Of a stretch of 64,000 bases of DNA, positions 1-10,657 are shown piece by piece. The notes beneath the pieces are model-generated. The model searched no databases and had not been told where the DNA came from. It saw nothing but the letters and a program-made list of their open reading frames with translations. A program made the translations under genes and the position numbers. This DNA is from an uncultured Opitutia bacterium (GTDB lineage: Bacteria > Verrucomicrobiota > Verrucomicrobiia > Opitutales > Opitutaceae), in NCBI GenBank assembly GCA_903902745.1, contig CAIUWA010000048.1:62001-126000 (forward strand), read 5' to 3'. The stretch's first letter is position 1. The number at the start of each line of letters is the position of its first letter.

Positions 1-1
1 G

Positions 2-1666
2 AAGCTCGCCGAGAAATACCGGTTTGCCGAGGCGGAGGCCTACCAGCGCCAGGCGCTGCAGTTCGATCCGCTCTATCTGCCGGCCAAGGCCGAGCTCGCC
101 AGTGATCTGCTCCGGCTCGGCCAGGAGGAGGAGGGCTGGGATCTCGCCCAGCAGGTGCATGCGAAGGACGATTACGATGTCGAGGCCTTCAATCTCGTCA
201 CGCTGCACGACACGATGGCGAAATACACCACGCTGACGAACGAGGATTTTGTCCTGCGCATGACCGCCCACGAGGCGGAGGTCTACGGCCCGCAGGTGCT
301 GGACCTCCTGGTCCGCGCGCGCGCGAAGCTGACCGTCAAGTACGGGATCGAGCTGGCGAAGCCGACGTACGTCGAGGTCTTTGGCGACCAGAAGGATTTT
401 GCGGTGCGGACGTTCGGCATGCCGGACATTCCCGGTTTTCTTGGCGTGTGCTTCGGTCGCGTGGTCACGGCCAACGGTCCCGCGGCCAACGCCGCGTCTC
501 CGGCCAACTGGCAGGCGGTGCTGTGGCACGAGTTCTGCCACGTCATCACGCTGCAACTCACCAAGAACAAGATGCCGCGCTGGTTGAGCGAGGGAATCTC
601 TGTCTACGAGGAGAGTCAGTCCGATCCCTCGTGGGGCATGCGCATGACCCCGCGTTATCGGGAGATCATCATGAAGGGCGAGATGACGCCGGTCGCGAGC
701 CTGAGCGCCGCCTTCCTGGCGCCGCCTAGCCCGGAGCATCTCCAATTTGCCTATTTCGAGTCCTCGCTCGTCGTGCAGTTCATCGTCGAGCACTACGGGG
801 CGGACCGGCTCAAGGCCATCCTGCAGGATCTGGGTGAGGGCTCGGAAATCAACGAGGCGATCGCCGCGCACACGGCGCCGCTGCCGGCGATCGAGAAGGA
901 ATTTTCGGCCTACGCGAAGACACAGGCCGAGCAACTGGCCCCCGGACTGGATTGGGAGAAACCGAAGGCGGACCTGATGGAGCCGGGGGCGGAGAAGGAC
1001 CTGCTGGACTGGGCGCACAAGCATCCGGACAACTACTGGGCCCTGACGATAAGTGCGCGCGATTTCATGGGGGCGAAGAAATGGCCCGAGGCGAAGGACG
1101 TGCTGCTACATTCGATCACCTTGTATCCGCGTCAGGCCGGGGGGGAGAGCGCCTACCGGCTGCTGGCCGAGGTGCATCGCGCGCTGGGGGAAGCCAAGGA
1201 GGAACGCTCCGTGCTCGCGCGCCTGACCGACCTCGATGACGACGCGATCGAATCCTACCTGCGGCTGATGGAGCTCGCCCAAGAGGCGAAGGACTGGCCG
1301 GCGGTGGCGCATGCGGCCGGACGCTATCTGGCAGTCAACCCACTGGTGGTTCCGCCTTACCGCTACCTGGCGCGGGCCAGCCTCGAGCTGGATGACACCA
1401 AGGCGGCGATCGCCGCGGACCGCACGCTCCTGAAACTGGATCCGCCGAATCCGGCGGACACGCATTTCCAACTGGCGCAACTGCTCCACCGCACCGGCGA
1501 TCCGGAGGCCCGGCGGCACGTGCTCGAGGCGCTGGAGGAAGCGCCGCGTTACCGCGAGGCGCTGGCGCTGCTCACCGAGATCAACCGGTCGCCGGCGCCT
1601 CCCGTGCCGGCGTCGCCGGGCGGGCCGGAAACCGTCCCGCCGTCCGCGCCGCTCCGTCTCCCGTAA
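2..1666 (+). CDS. TPR protein with HExxH peptidase-like domain (5' end missing)
   Basis: The frame is open from the first bases of the window, so the N-terminus lies outside. The visible part starts and ends with tetratricopeptide-like helical repeats. In the middle is an HEFCH zinc-binding motif (nt 527-541) followed by RWLSEGISVYEE, the arrangement of peptidase MA-like gluzincins, where a downstream Glu completes the metal site. The C-terminus is a Pro-rich tail. It ends one base before the next start, so it heads or belongs to the operon that runs to 14,049. Such TPR/peptidase MA proteins are usually exported, but the signal peptide cannot be seen here. Substrate unknown; the fold call is by motif only. 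Confidence 0.85.
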   Translation, partial: KLAEKYRFAEAEAYQRQALQFDPLYLPAKAELASDLLRLGQEEEGWDLAQQVHAKDDYDVEAFNLVTLHDTMAKYTTLTNEDFVLRMTAHEAEVYGPQVLDLLVRARAKLTVKYGIELAKPTYVEVFGDQKDFAVRTFGMPDIPGFLGVCFGRVVTANGPAANAASPANWQAVLWHEFCHVITLQLTKNKMPRWLSEGISVYEESQSDPSWGMRMTPRYREIIMKGEMTPVASLSAAFLAPPSPEHLQFAYFESSLVVQFIVEHYGADRLKAILQDLGEGSEINEAIAAHTAPLPAIEKEFSAYAKTQAEQLAPGLDWEKPKADLMEPGAEKDLLDWAHKHPDNYWALTISARDFMGAKKWPEAKDVLLHSITLYPRQAGGESAYRLLAEVHRALGEAKEERSVLARLTDLDDDAIESYLRLMELAQEAKDWPAVAHAAGRYLAVNPLVVPPYRYLARASLELDDTKAAIAADRTLLKLDPPNPADTHFQLAQLLHRTGDPEARRHVLEALEEAPRYREALALLTEINRSPAPPVPASPGGPETVPPSAPLRLP

Positions 1667-1667
1667 A

Positions 1668-2564
1668 ATGAAAAAGGCGCGGATCATTCTTCCCGTGTTT
1701 CTGCTGCTGGCGGGGCTGGTCATGGCGCAGCGCTTTGGGGGGCGCCGCTTCGGCGGCTTTGGCGGCGGCGGTTATGGCGGAGGAGGGGAGGGCGGCAACA
1801 TTCCCGAGAATGTGCATACGGCGCGGGAGGTCCCGTCGCACAGCACGGACACGCCCGTGTGGACGAATCCGGCCGGCTTTGCCAAGGACGTGTTCACCTT
1901 CGTGCGGGTGCGCCGCCAGCGCGGGAACGGCCCCGGCGGCAGCTGGACGACGGACACGCCCGACAGCGACCTGAACCTTTCCTACCGGCTGCAGCAGATG
2001 ACCTCGATGAAGGTGAGTCCGGACGGCTGGTATCTTAAACTCACCGACAAGGAACTGGCCGACTATCCCTTCATCTACATGGTGGAGCCGGGCAGCCTTT
2101 ATCTCACGGAGGAGGAGGTCGTCGCCCTGCGGAAGTATCTCCTCAACGGCGGATTCCTCATGCTGGATGACTTCTGGGGCGATTCAGAGTGGGCCAACGC
2201 GGCGCACGTGCTGAAGCAGGTTTTCCCCGAACGCAGCTTCGCCGAGCTCCCGCTGGACCACCCCATCTATCACTGCGTCTTCCAGATCAACTCGAAGGGT
2301 CAAGTGCCTAATTACCGGCAGGGCGAAGCCAGCCAGTATGACGGCGTGACGTGGGAGCCGTTTCACGACGGCGATGTCCGGACCGTCCACCACCGCGTCA
2401 TCTATGACGACAAGGGCCGCATCATGGTGATCGCGACGCACAACACCGACAACGGCGACGGCTGGGAGCGCGAGGGCGAGAACCACTACTATTTCGAAAA
2501 CTTTTCCGAGAAGATCGCGTATCCACTCGGCATCAACATCATCTTCTACGCGATGTCCCACTAA
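1668..2564 (+). CDS. DUF4159 domain protein, exported
   Basis: A 298-residue protein with a signal peptide (MKKARIILPVFLLLAGLVMAQ), a Gly/Arg-rich linker to about residue 45, then one domain matching DUF4159 by its pattern (LNLSYRLQQMTSMKV, LRKYLLNGGFLMLDDFWG, ELPLDHPIYH). DUF4159 has a class I glutamine amidotransferase-like flavodoxin fold and typically travels with MoxR, DUF58 and vWA genes, as here. The LLNGGFLMLDDFWG segment is the expected beta-alpha-beta turn. Start chosen because the ATG follows the preceding stop by one base and gives an intact signal peptide. Biochemical role unknown; probably periplasmic. Confidence 0.85.
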   Translation: MKKARIILPVFLLLAGLVMAQRFGGRRFGGFGGGGYGGGGEGGNIPENVHTAREVPSHSTDTPVWTNPAGFAKDVFTFVRVRRQRGNGPGGSWTTDTPDSDLNLSYRLQQMTSMKVSPDGWYLKLTDKELADYPFIYMVEPGSLYLTEEEVVALRKYLLNGGFLMLDDFWGDSEWANAAHVLKQVFPERSFAELPLDHPIYHCVFQINSKGQVPNYRQGEASQYDGVTWEPFHDGDVRTVHHRVIYDDKGRIMVIATHNTDNGDGWEREGENHYYFENFSEKIAYPLGINIIFYAMSH

Positions 2565-2565
2565 C

Positions 2566-3611
<1,046 letters not shown>

Positions 3612-3615
<4 letters not shown>

Positions 3616-4562
3616 TCGCCAGCGCGCACAGTCCAGGCCTGTCCTCCACGGCGCTCATCGACCCGCGGGCGTTGATGAGCATCCGCAACCTGGAGCTGCG
3701 CGCGCGGGTGGTCGTCGAGGGTTTCTGGAAGGGCCTGCACCGGAGCCCGTATCACGGCTTCTCCGTCGAGTTCACCGAATACCGCCAGTACACGCCCGGC
3801 GACGATCCGCGCTACCTCGATTGGCGGGTGTATGCGCGCAGCGACCGGTATTTCATCAAGAAGTTTGAGGATGAGACCAACCTCCGCTGCCACCTGCTGG
3901 TGGACCAGAGCCGCTCGATGGGCTACGGCTCAACCGGCTACACCAAGTCACAATACGCGGCGACGCTGGCCGCAACGCTGGCGTATTTTCTCCACCTGCA
4001 GGGCGACGCCGTCGGCCTGCTGACCTTTGACGAGCAGGTGCGCGAATACCTGCCGGCCCGCCATCGCATGGGCCACCTGCGCCAGCTCATGCACGCGCTG
4101 GAAAAGCCGGCGGGCGGCCGCGCCACCAATCTCACCACGCCGATCGAGCGCATCACCGGCCTGGTCCGGAAGCGCGGCCTGGTGGCGTATGTGTCGGATT
4201 TCCTCGCGCCCATCGAGCAACTGGAGCCGAGCCTGCTCGCGCTCACGGCCTGCGGGCACGAGGTGACGGTTTTCCAGGTGCTGGACCCGGCGGAGCTGAC
4301 CCTGAACCTGGAGAAAGCCGCGATGTTCGAGGACGTGGAATCGGAGCGGACCATCTACATCGATCCCGTGCTGGCGCGGAAGGAATACGTGCCCCGGATC
4401 GAGGCGCATTGTGCGGCCGTCCGGGCGATGTGCGAAAAACTCGGCATCAGTTATCACCGTCTCGCGACGGATCAGCCCCTCGATCTGGCGCTGTTTGAAT
4501 TTGTCCAGGGACGCATGCGCCGCGGCCGGCTGAGCCGGCCGGCTGCGCGAAGCCACGCATGA
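3612..4562 (+). CDS. DUF58 domain protein (vWA-like)
   Basis: A 316-residue protein of the DUF58 family. The signature YRQYTPGDDPRYLDWR is at residues 58-73 and a MIDAS-like DQSRS at 98-102, so it is a von Willebrand A-related domain able to bind a divalent metal. The open frame extends upstream to 3381 inside moxR, but the ATG at 3612 overlaps the moxR stop in an ATGA, the pattern seen at several junctions of this operon, and removes a Pro/Arg-rich shadow. DUF58 is the usual direct partner of MoxR. No membrane segment; likely cytoplasmic or membrane-associated. Precise function unknown. Confidence 0.92.
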
Positions 4563-6682
4563 GTTTTCTCGCGCCACTTTTCATGCTGGGGGCCCTGGCG
4601 ATCGCCGCGCCGGTGATCTATCACCTGATCCGCCGGACGACGCGCGAGCGGACGGTCTTCAGCTCGCTCATGTTCCTGCTGCCCACGGCGCCGCGCCTGA
4701 CGCATCGCAGCCGCCTCGAACATATCCTGCTCCTGCTGCTCCGGTGCCTGGCGCTCGGGTTGCTGGCGCTGGGTTTTGCCCGCCCGTTTCTGCGCAAGAC
4801 GGCCCCGAGCGCGGCGGCGGCCGGGCAGTCGCAGCGGATCGTGGTGCTGGTCGATGTCAGCGCGAGCATGCGGCGCGCCGGCCTGTGGGCCGACGCCCGC
4901 GAGCGGGTGGCGGCGGTTTTGCGGAAAGTCACGCCCGGCGACCAGGTGGCCGTGTTTACCTTTGGCCGGCAGGTGAGCCCGGTCGTCAGTTTTGAGGAAT
5001 GGAGGAACGCGCTGCCGGACGAGCGGCCCGCGTTGGTGGCCACCCGGCTGGCGGCGACCGTGCCCGGCTGGGAAGGCACGCATCTGGGCAACGCGCTCAT
5101 CCGCGCCGCCGAGGCGCTCTCGGATGCCGATGCCGAATTGAAACTCGCGCCCGGTCCGCGCCGGATCGTGCTGGTCAGCGATCTGCAGGCCGGGAGCGCC
5201 TTTGACTCGTTGCAGGCCTACGACTGGCCGAAGGGACTTGAAATCCAGGTGGAACCACTGAAGGCCCGCAATCCGACCAACGCCGGCCTGCAGCTGGTGG
5301 CGGATTCGCCCGACGCCGACGCCCAGGCGGTGCCCGCGGTGCGCGTGCGGGTCAGCAATGCCGCGGATTCCACGCGGGAGCAGTTCCGGGTGGGCTGGGC
5401 CCTGGCGGAAGGGACCGAATTTTCGGGGCCGGCAGTCGACGCCTATGTGCCGCCCGGCCAGAGCCGGGTGATGGCGGTGCCGGTGCCGGCGAACACGGCG
5501 GGTCTGCAGCGCATCGTGCTGCGTGGCGACGACGAGGACTTTGACAACACCGTCTATGTCATGCCGCCGGAGAAACAGCAGTTGAACGTGGCCTATTTTG
5601 GCGGCGATGCGGCGGATGACACCCATCAGCCGCTGTTTTTCCTGGAGCGGGCGCTGCCGAACAACCCGCATCTTTCCGTGAAGGTTAACGTGCACACCCC
5701 CGCGGCGGCGCTTTCGCCGGTCGAGGAGCGGGACACGAAGCTGTTCTTCGTCACCGAAGCGCTGTCCCCCGGGGTCGCCGCGCAGCTGCGGGAACAGGTG
5801 CTCGCGGGAAAAACCGTCGTGTTCACCCCCAAGGCTGCCGCGGCCGCGCCGACGCTGGCACAACTGCTCGCGATCAATGACCTGGGCCTGGAGAACGTGC
5901 AGCCGGCCAATTATGCCATGCTGGCGGAGATTGACTTCCAGCATCCGCTGTTCGCGCCCTTCGCGGATCCGCGCTACAGCGACTTCACCAAGATCCACGT
6001 CTGGAACTACCGCCGCGTCAAAGCCGCCGCCATTCCCGGGGCGCGCGTGCTGGCCAAGTTCGACAGCGGGGACCCGGCGCTGCTGGAAATCCCGGTGGGC
6101 AAGGGCCGCGTGCTGGCTTTGATGGCGGGGTGGAACCCGGAGGACAGCCAGCTGGCCGTTTCCTCGAAATTCGTCCCGCTGCTTTATTCCATGCTCGAGC
6201 TCGGCGGCGGCCTGTCCGCCCAGAGCACCCAGATTTCCGTTGGTGATCCGATTGCGATCGCCGCCGGGACCGACCCGGTGGCGGCCGTGGCCGTCGGATT
6301 GCCGGATGGGACGACGGCGACCCTGCCCGCCGGAGCGCCGGCCTTTGCGCAGACGCAGCAGCCCGGCATTTATCAGCTGAACCTGGGCTCGCGCACGCTG
6401 CGTGTGGCGGTGAACCTCGATGCGGCGGAGAGCCGCACGGCGCCGCTGCCCGCGGACCAGTTGGAGCGCTACGGTGCGCCCGGGCCGCAGCCGGTCGTCG
6501 ATACCGCGCGGGAGGCCCGGCGCGAGGCGTTGATGCAGGGAGCCGAGGCGGAAAGCCGGCAGAAGCTCTGGCGCTGGTTTATCGCAGCGACGATGGCGGT
6601 CCTTTTATTTGAATCGGCACTGGCAGGCTGGACGGCACGCCGGCAGGCGGGCAGTGTCACTACGGGAGGCATAACACCATGA
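4559..6682 (+). CDS. BatA-type vWA membrane protein
   Basis: A 707-residue protein. The N-terminus (FLAPLFMLGALAIAAPVIYHLI, then HILLLLLRCLALGLLALGFARPF) is the two-helix BatA or aerotolerance-regulator N-terminal domain. It is followed by a vWA domain with a full MIDAS DVSAS at residues 99-103. The middle is a long periplasmic beta-rich region and a second Rossmann-like segment (LFFVTEALSPGVAAQLREQV). A C-terminal helix (WRWFIAATMAVLLFESALAGW) sits near residues 670-690. It overlaps both neighbours by 4 bp. By analogy with Bat proteins it may act in envelope stress, but the substrate is unknown. Confidence 0.88.
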   Translation: MSFLAPLFMLGALAIAAPVIYHLIRRTTRERTVFSSLMFLLPTAPRLTHRSRLEHILLLLLRCLALGLLALGFARPFLRKTAPSAAAAGQSQRIVVLVDVSASMRRAGLWADARERVAAVLRKVTPGDQVAVFTFGRQVSPVVSFEEWRNALPDERPALVATRLAATVPGWEGTHLGNALIRAAEALSDADAELKLAPGPRRIVLVSDLQAGSAFDSLQAYDWPKGLEIQVEPLKARNPTNAGLQLVADSPDADAQAVPAVRVRVSNAADSTREQFRVGWALAEGTEFSGPAVDAYVPPGQSRVMAVPVPANTAGLQRIVLRGDDEDFDNTVYVMPPEKQQLNVAYFGGDAADDTHQPLFFLERALPNNPHLSVKVNVHTPAAALSPVEERDTKLFFVTEALSPGVAAQLREQVLAGKTVVFTPKAAAAAPTLAQLLAINDLGLENVQPANYAMLAEIDFQHPLFAPFADPRYSDFTKIHVWNYRRVKAAAIPGARVLAKFDSGDPALLEIPVGKGRVLALMAGWNPEDSQLAVSSKFVPLLYSMLELGGGLSAQSTQISVGDPIAIAAGTDPVAAVAVGLPDGTTATLPAGAPAFAQTQQPGIYQLNLGSRTLRVAVNLDAAESRTAPLPADQLERYGAPGPQPVVDTAREARREALMQGAEAESRQKLWRWFIAATMAVLLFESALAGWTARRQAGSVTTGGITP

Positions 6683-9600
6683 TGGAAAAATTCCTGAATT
6701 CGCGGCTGCAACCGGTGATCCGCCGCCACCAATGGTATGCGCTGAGCTGGAAGCTGGCCGTCACGTGGACGGTGGCCGCGCTTGCGGGCTCCGCGTTCCT
6801 CGTCTGGCAGCGGCAGACCGGCTGGGCCTCGCCGCTGACCATGCCCGTCATTGCCGCGCTGGCCGCCGGTGCCTCCGTCCTCGTGCTGGTGCGCCAGTAT
6901 GAGCGGCGTCCGGACCACCGTGCGATTGCGCAGCGGATCGAGCAGCAGAATCCGGAGTTGAAGGGACTGCTCCTGACGGCGGTGCAGCAGAAACTGCCGG
7001 ACGGAAGCACGCCGGGCTATCTGCAATATCGCGTGCTGCAGGAGGCCATGGAACGCAGCCGCGCGAGCGACTGGCGCAACATCGTCCCGCGCTCGCGCCT
7101 GTGGCTGGCCGTGGGCGCGCAGTTCGGGGCGCTGGCCCTTTTTGTCCTGACGCTTTCGCATTTGCGCACCGGCCGGGTCACGGAATCCGGCGGCCTGCCG
7201 CGGGTGCCGTTTTCGGGCGTCGCAGTGACGCCGGGCGACGTGGAGCTGGAGCGCGGCGAAAGCCTCGTGGTGCTGGCCCGTTTTGGCGGGGCGCTGCCGG
7301 CCAACGTCAACATGGTTGTCCACGCCTCCGGTGAAACGCCGCGCAACGTTGTCCTCGTGAAGAGCCTCGCCGATCCGGTCTTCGGCGGCAGCGTGCCCGA
7401 GGTGGCGAAGGATTTGGTGTACCACCTCGAATACGGCGGCAAGAGCACGCGCGACTACAAGGTCACTGTCTATGAGCATCCCCGGCTTGAGCGGGCGGAC
7501 GCGGAACTGACTTTCCCCACTTACACCGCGCAGGAACCGAAGCGGATTGAAAACACGCGCCGCATCAGCGCGGTCGAGGGCACGCGGCTCGATCTCTCGC
7601 TCCAGCTCAACAAGCCGGTTACCTCGGCCAAGTTGGTGGCCCGGGATGCGAAGAAAACCGTGATTCCGCTGCAGGTGGCCGCGGACAAGGCGGTGGCCTC
7701 GTTGCCGAAATTCTCGCTCGCGGCCAGCCAGACCTATGACCTGCAACTCGTCGACGCCGAGGGCCGGACCAACAAGGTCTCCGCGCCCTTTGTGATCGAT
7801 GTGCTGACCAACAAGCCGCCGGAGTTGCACGTGACGTCGCCGCGGGGCGACGTGCGGCCCTCGGCCATCGAGGAAATCGCCTTCGAGGGCACAGTGTGGG
7901 ACGACTTTGGTTCGCCGGCCTACGGCATCGCCTACACCCTCGCCGGAGGCGAAACCAAGACCGTCGAGCTGGGCCACGCGGTGCCGGCCAAGGAAAAGCG
8001 TCCATTCAGTTCCACCCTGCACCTGGAGGATCTCGGCGTGCAGCCGGACCAGCTGATCTCATGGTATGTCTGGGCCGACGACATCGGGCCCGACGGCAAG
8101 GTGCGCCGGACCAATGGCGACCTGTTTTTTGCGGAGATCCGCCCGTTTGAGGAAATTTTCAAGGAGAGCCAGCAGCAGCAGGAACAACAGCAGGGTCAGG
8201 GCCAGGGTAATCAGAACCGGAAACTGACCGAGCTGCAAAAGCAGATCATTAATGCCACCTGGAAACTGCAGCGTGATGCGTCCAACCCAAAGTATCCCGA
8301 CGATGCCACCGTGGTGCACGACTCCCAGGAAGACGCCCGCTCGCAGGCCGGCGCCTCCCAGGAGAAGGCGGAGGATCCCCGGACCAAGGCGCTTTGGACG
8401 GCAGTGACCCAGCAGATGGAGCAGGCGTCGACCCGCCTGAAGGAGGCGGCCAAGTCACCTGGCCCGCTCGCCCAGGCGCTCACGGCGGAGCAGTCGGCCT
8501 ATCAGGCCCTGCTCAAGCTGCAGGCCCGCGAGACCCAGGTTTCCCGTTCGCGCGGCCGCGGCCAGGGCGGAGGCGGGCAGCAGGCCAACCAGCGCCAGCT
8601 CGACCAGCTCGATCTTACCCAGCAGGAAAACCGCTACGAAACCCAGAAGCAGGCGTCGCCAGTGCAGAGCCCGGAGCGGCGCGAACAACTGCAGGTGATG
8701 AACCGCCTGCAGGAACTCGCCCGCCGCCAGCAGGACGTCAACGACCGGCTGAAGGAGCTGCAGACCTCGCTCCAGGAGGCGAAGACGGAGCAGCAAAAGG
8801 AGGAGATCAAAAAACAGCTGAAGCGGCTGCAGGAGGAGCAGCAGCAGATGCTCGCCGACGCGGACGAAGTCCGGCAGCGCATGGAGCGCCCGGAAAACCA
8901 ATCGCAGATGAACGAGCAGCGGAAGCAGATGGACCAGACGCGCAGCGACCTGCAGCGCGCCGCCGACGCCGCGGGCGAGGGCTCCGTCGCCCAGGCGCTG
9001 GCCGCCGGTACGCGCGCGCAGCGCCAGCTGCAGGACATGCGCGATGAACTGCGCAAGGAGAGTTCGAGTCAGTTTGCCGACGACCTGCGCAACATGCGCA
9101 CGGAAGCCCGGGAACTGGCGAGCCAGGAAGAGGCCATTGCGCAGAAGATCGGCGGGGCGGGCGACACCAAGCAGCGCAAAAGTCTCAGCGACACGCCGGA
9201 CCAGCAGGGTGTGGTTGACCAGCTTGAGAAGCAGAAGGAGCGCATGAAGGAGCTGGTTGACCGGGCCAAGCAGGTCTCGGAGCAAGCGGAAAACACCGAG
9301 CCGCTCCTGGCCCAGAAACTTTACGACAGTGTCCGCAAGCTCGGGCAGACCGACGAGGCGACCGCGAAGGAGTTCCAGCAGGAACTGCTCCGCAATGGCC
9401 TGTTGACCCGCGGCCTCAACGACCGCCTCGAGGACAAGAATGCCCAGGAGGGATCGAAGTCACTCGACCTGACCGCCGAAATGCTGCGGCAGGGCTACCT
9501 GCCGCAGGCCACGCAGGCCGAGCAGCGGGTGCGGGCGGGAATCAATGATTTGAAGACCGGCGTGGAGCGCGCCGCGGAAAGCGTGCTCGGGGACGACACC

Positions 9601-10644
9601 TCGGCCCTACAGATTGCGCAGTCCGAACTCGATGCCATCACGGAGCAGTTGATGCGCGAGGCGGCGCAGGCCCAGGGCGGCGGAGCTCAGGGTGACCCGG
9701 CGCAAAAGGGAGGGGCGCAAGCCGGTGCCGCGGGCCAAGGCCAGCAGCAGGCGAATGCGGGAACCCCCGGTGGCAGTCAACCGGGTGAGCGCCAGGGTGA
9801 GGGCGAACGCGCCGCGGCCGACGGGCAGGATCCGTCCGGCCAGGCACAGCGCCTGGCGGATGCGGGCAATCAAGGCCGCGGGCAGAATCCCGGCCAACGG
9901 GGCCAAGGTCAGCGCGGACAACGCGGCCAGCCCGGTCAGCAAGGGCAGGGCGGCCAGCCGGGACAGCAACCGGGCGAAGGCCAAGGACAAGGTCAGGCCC
10001 AGGATGGCCAGCAGGTGGCGGACGCGAGCGGCCAGCCGGGCCAGCAAGGTCAAGGCCAGGGCCAGCAGGGTCAGGCCGGTCAACAAGGCCAGGGTCAAGG
10101 CCAGGGACAGGGTCAAGGACAGGGTCAGGCCCAAGCCGGCGGACAACGCGGTGGCGGGCAGCGAGGCGGCGCCAATGGCGGACAGCGCGTTGCCGGTGGT
10201 GGCAACCGCGGCGGAAACCAAGCGGGTGGCGGTGGCGGCGGTGCTTGGGGTGGCTTCGACAATCTGCTCAACGGCGGCACGGATCGCGGTCCGGTCGCAA
10301 ACGGCGGCCCCCTCACCGGCGACAATTTTGGCGTCTGGTCGGACCGGCTGCGTGACGTGGAGGAAATGGTTGATTCCCCGGAGTTGCGGGCCGCGGTGGC
10401 CGCGGCCCGGGAACGCGCGCGTCTTCTGCGGCTGGACTTCAAGCGTGACCTCAAAAAGCCCGACTGGGCGGTCGTGCAACTGCAGATTGTGAAGCCGCTC
10501 ATCGAGGTGCGCAGCCGGATCAGCGACGAGCTGGCCCGCCGCGGCTCGCGGGATTCATTGGTGCCCATCGACCGGGATCCCGTGCCGAACCGGTTCGCCG
10601 AGTCGGTCCGGAAATATTACGAGGAGCTGGGCAAGGACAAGTGA
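6679..10644 (+). CDS. Giant DUF4175-like membrane protein with Gln/Gly-rich tract
   Basis: A 1321-residue protein resembling the DUF4175 proteins found beside MoxR/vWA genes. Order seen: two N-terminal helices (about 24-43, 53-73) and a third near 141-160; beta-rich, Ig-like periplasmic segments to about 490; a long charged, Gln-rich coiled coil (about 495-880); a Gln/Gly low-complexity stretch (about 995-1190); and a conserved C-terminal helical domain (WSDRLRDVEEMVDSPELRAA). ATG at 6679 overlaps the previous stop by 4 bp; the second ATG at 6682 is an equal choice. The architecture suggests a large envelope scaffold. The family match is from memory of architecture, not a search. Confidence 0.8.
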   Translation: MMEKFLNSRLQPVIRRHQWYALSWKLAVTWTVAALAGSAFLVWQRQTGWASPLTMPVIAALAAGASVLVLVRQYERRPDHRAIAQRIEQQNPELKGLLLTAVQQKLPDGSTPGYLQYRVLQEAMERSRASDWRNIVPRSRLWLAVGAQFGALALFVLTLSHLRTGRVTESGGLPRVPFSGVAVTPGDVELERGESLVVLARFGGALPANVNMVVHASGETPRNVVLVKSLADPVFGGSVPEVAKDLVYHLEYGGKSTRDYKVTVYEHPRLERADAELTFPTYTAQEPKRIENTRRISAVEGTRLDLSLQLNKPVTSAKLVARDAKKTVIPLQVAADKAVASLPKFSLAASQTYDLQLVDAEGRTNKVSAPFVIDVLTNKPPELHVTSPRGDVRPSAIEEIAFEGTVWDDFGSPAYGIAYTLAGGETKTVELGHAVPAKEKRPFSSTLHLEDLGVQPDQLISWYVWADDIGPDGKVRRTNGDLFFAEIRPFEEIFKESQQQQEQQQGQGQGNQNRKLTELQKQIINATWKLQRDASNPKYPDDATVVHDSQEDARSQAGASQEKAEDPRTKALWTAVTQQMEQASTRLKEAAKSPGPLAQALTAEQSAYQALLKLQARETQVSRSRGRGQGGGGQQANQRQLDQLDLTQQENRYETQKQASPVQSPERREQLQVMNRLQELARRQQDVNDRLKELQTSLQEAKTEQQKEEIKKQLKRLQEEQQQMLADADEVRQRMERPENQSQMNEQRKQMDQTRSDLQRAADAAGEGSVAQALAAGTRAQRQLQDMRDELRKESSSQFADDLRNMRTEARELASQEEAIAQKIGGAGDTKQRKSLSDTPDQQGVVDQLEKQKERMKELVDRAKQVSEQAENTEPLLAQKLYDSVRKLGQTDEATAKEFQQELLRNGLLTRGLNDRLEDKNAQEGSKSLDLTAEMLRQGYLPQATQAEQRVRAGINDLKTGVERAAESVLGDDTSALQIAQSELDAITEQLMREAAQAQGGGAQGDPAQKGGAQAGAAGQGQQQANAGTPGGSQPGERQGEGERAAADGQDPSGQAQRLADAGNQGRGQNPGQRGQGQRGQRGQPGQQGQGGQPGQQPGEGQGQGQAQDGQQVADASGQPGQQGQGQGQQGQAGQQGQGQGQGQGQGQGQAQAGGQRGGGQRGGANGGQRVAGGGNRGGNQAGGGGGGAWGGFDNLLNGGTDRGPVANGGPLTGDNFGVWSDRLRDVEEMVDSPELRAAVAAARERARLLRLDFKRDLKKPDWAVVQLQIVKPLIEVRSRISDELARRGSRDSLVPIDRDPVPNRFAESVRKYYEELGKDK
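9676..10245 (+). repeat. Gln/Gly low-complexity coding tract
   Basis: Inside the giant protein, about 190 codons are dominated by Gln, Gly, Ala and Pro. The densest part (about 10,045-10,140) is a degenerate tandem of a GGTCAAGGCCAG-like 12-mer encoding GQGQ. Repeat slippage could easily change its length between strains. It also produces a long open frame on the opposite strand (Leu/Ala-rich) that has no gene-like features. Confidence 0.85.
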
Positions 10645-10657
10645 GCGACCAACCGTG

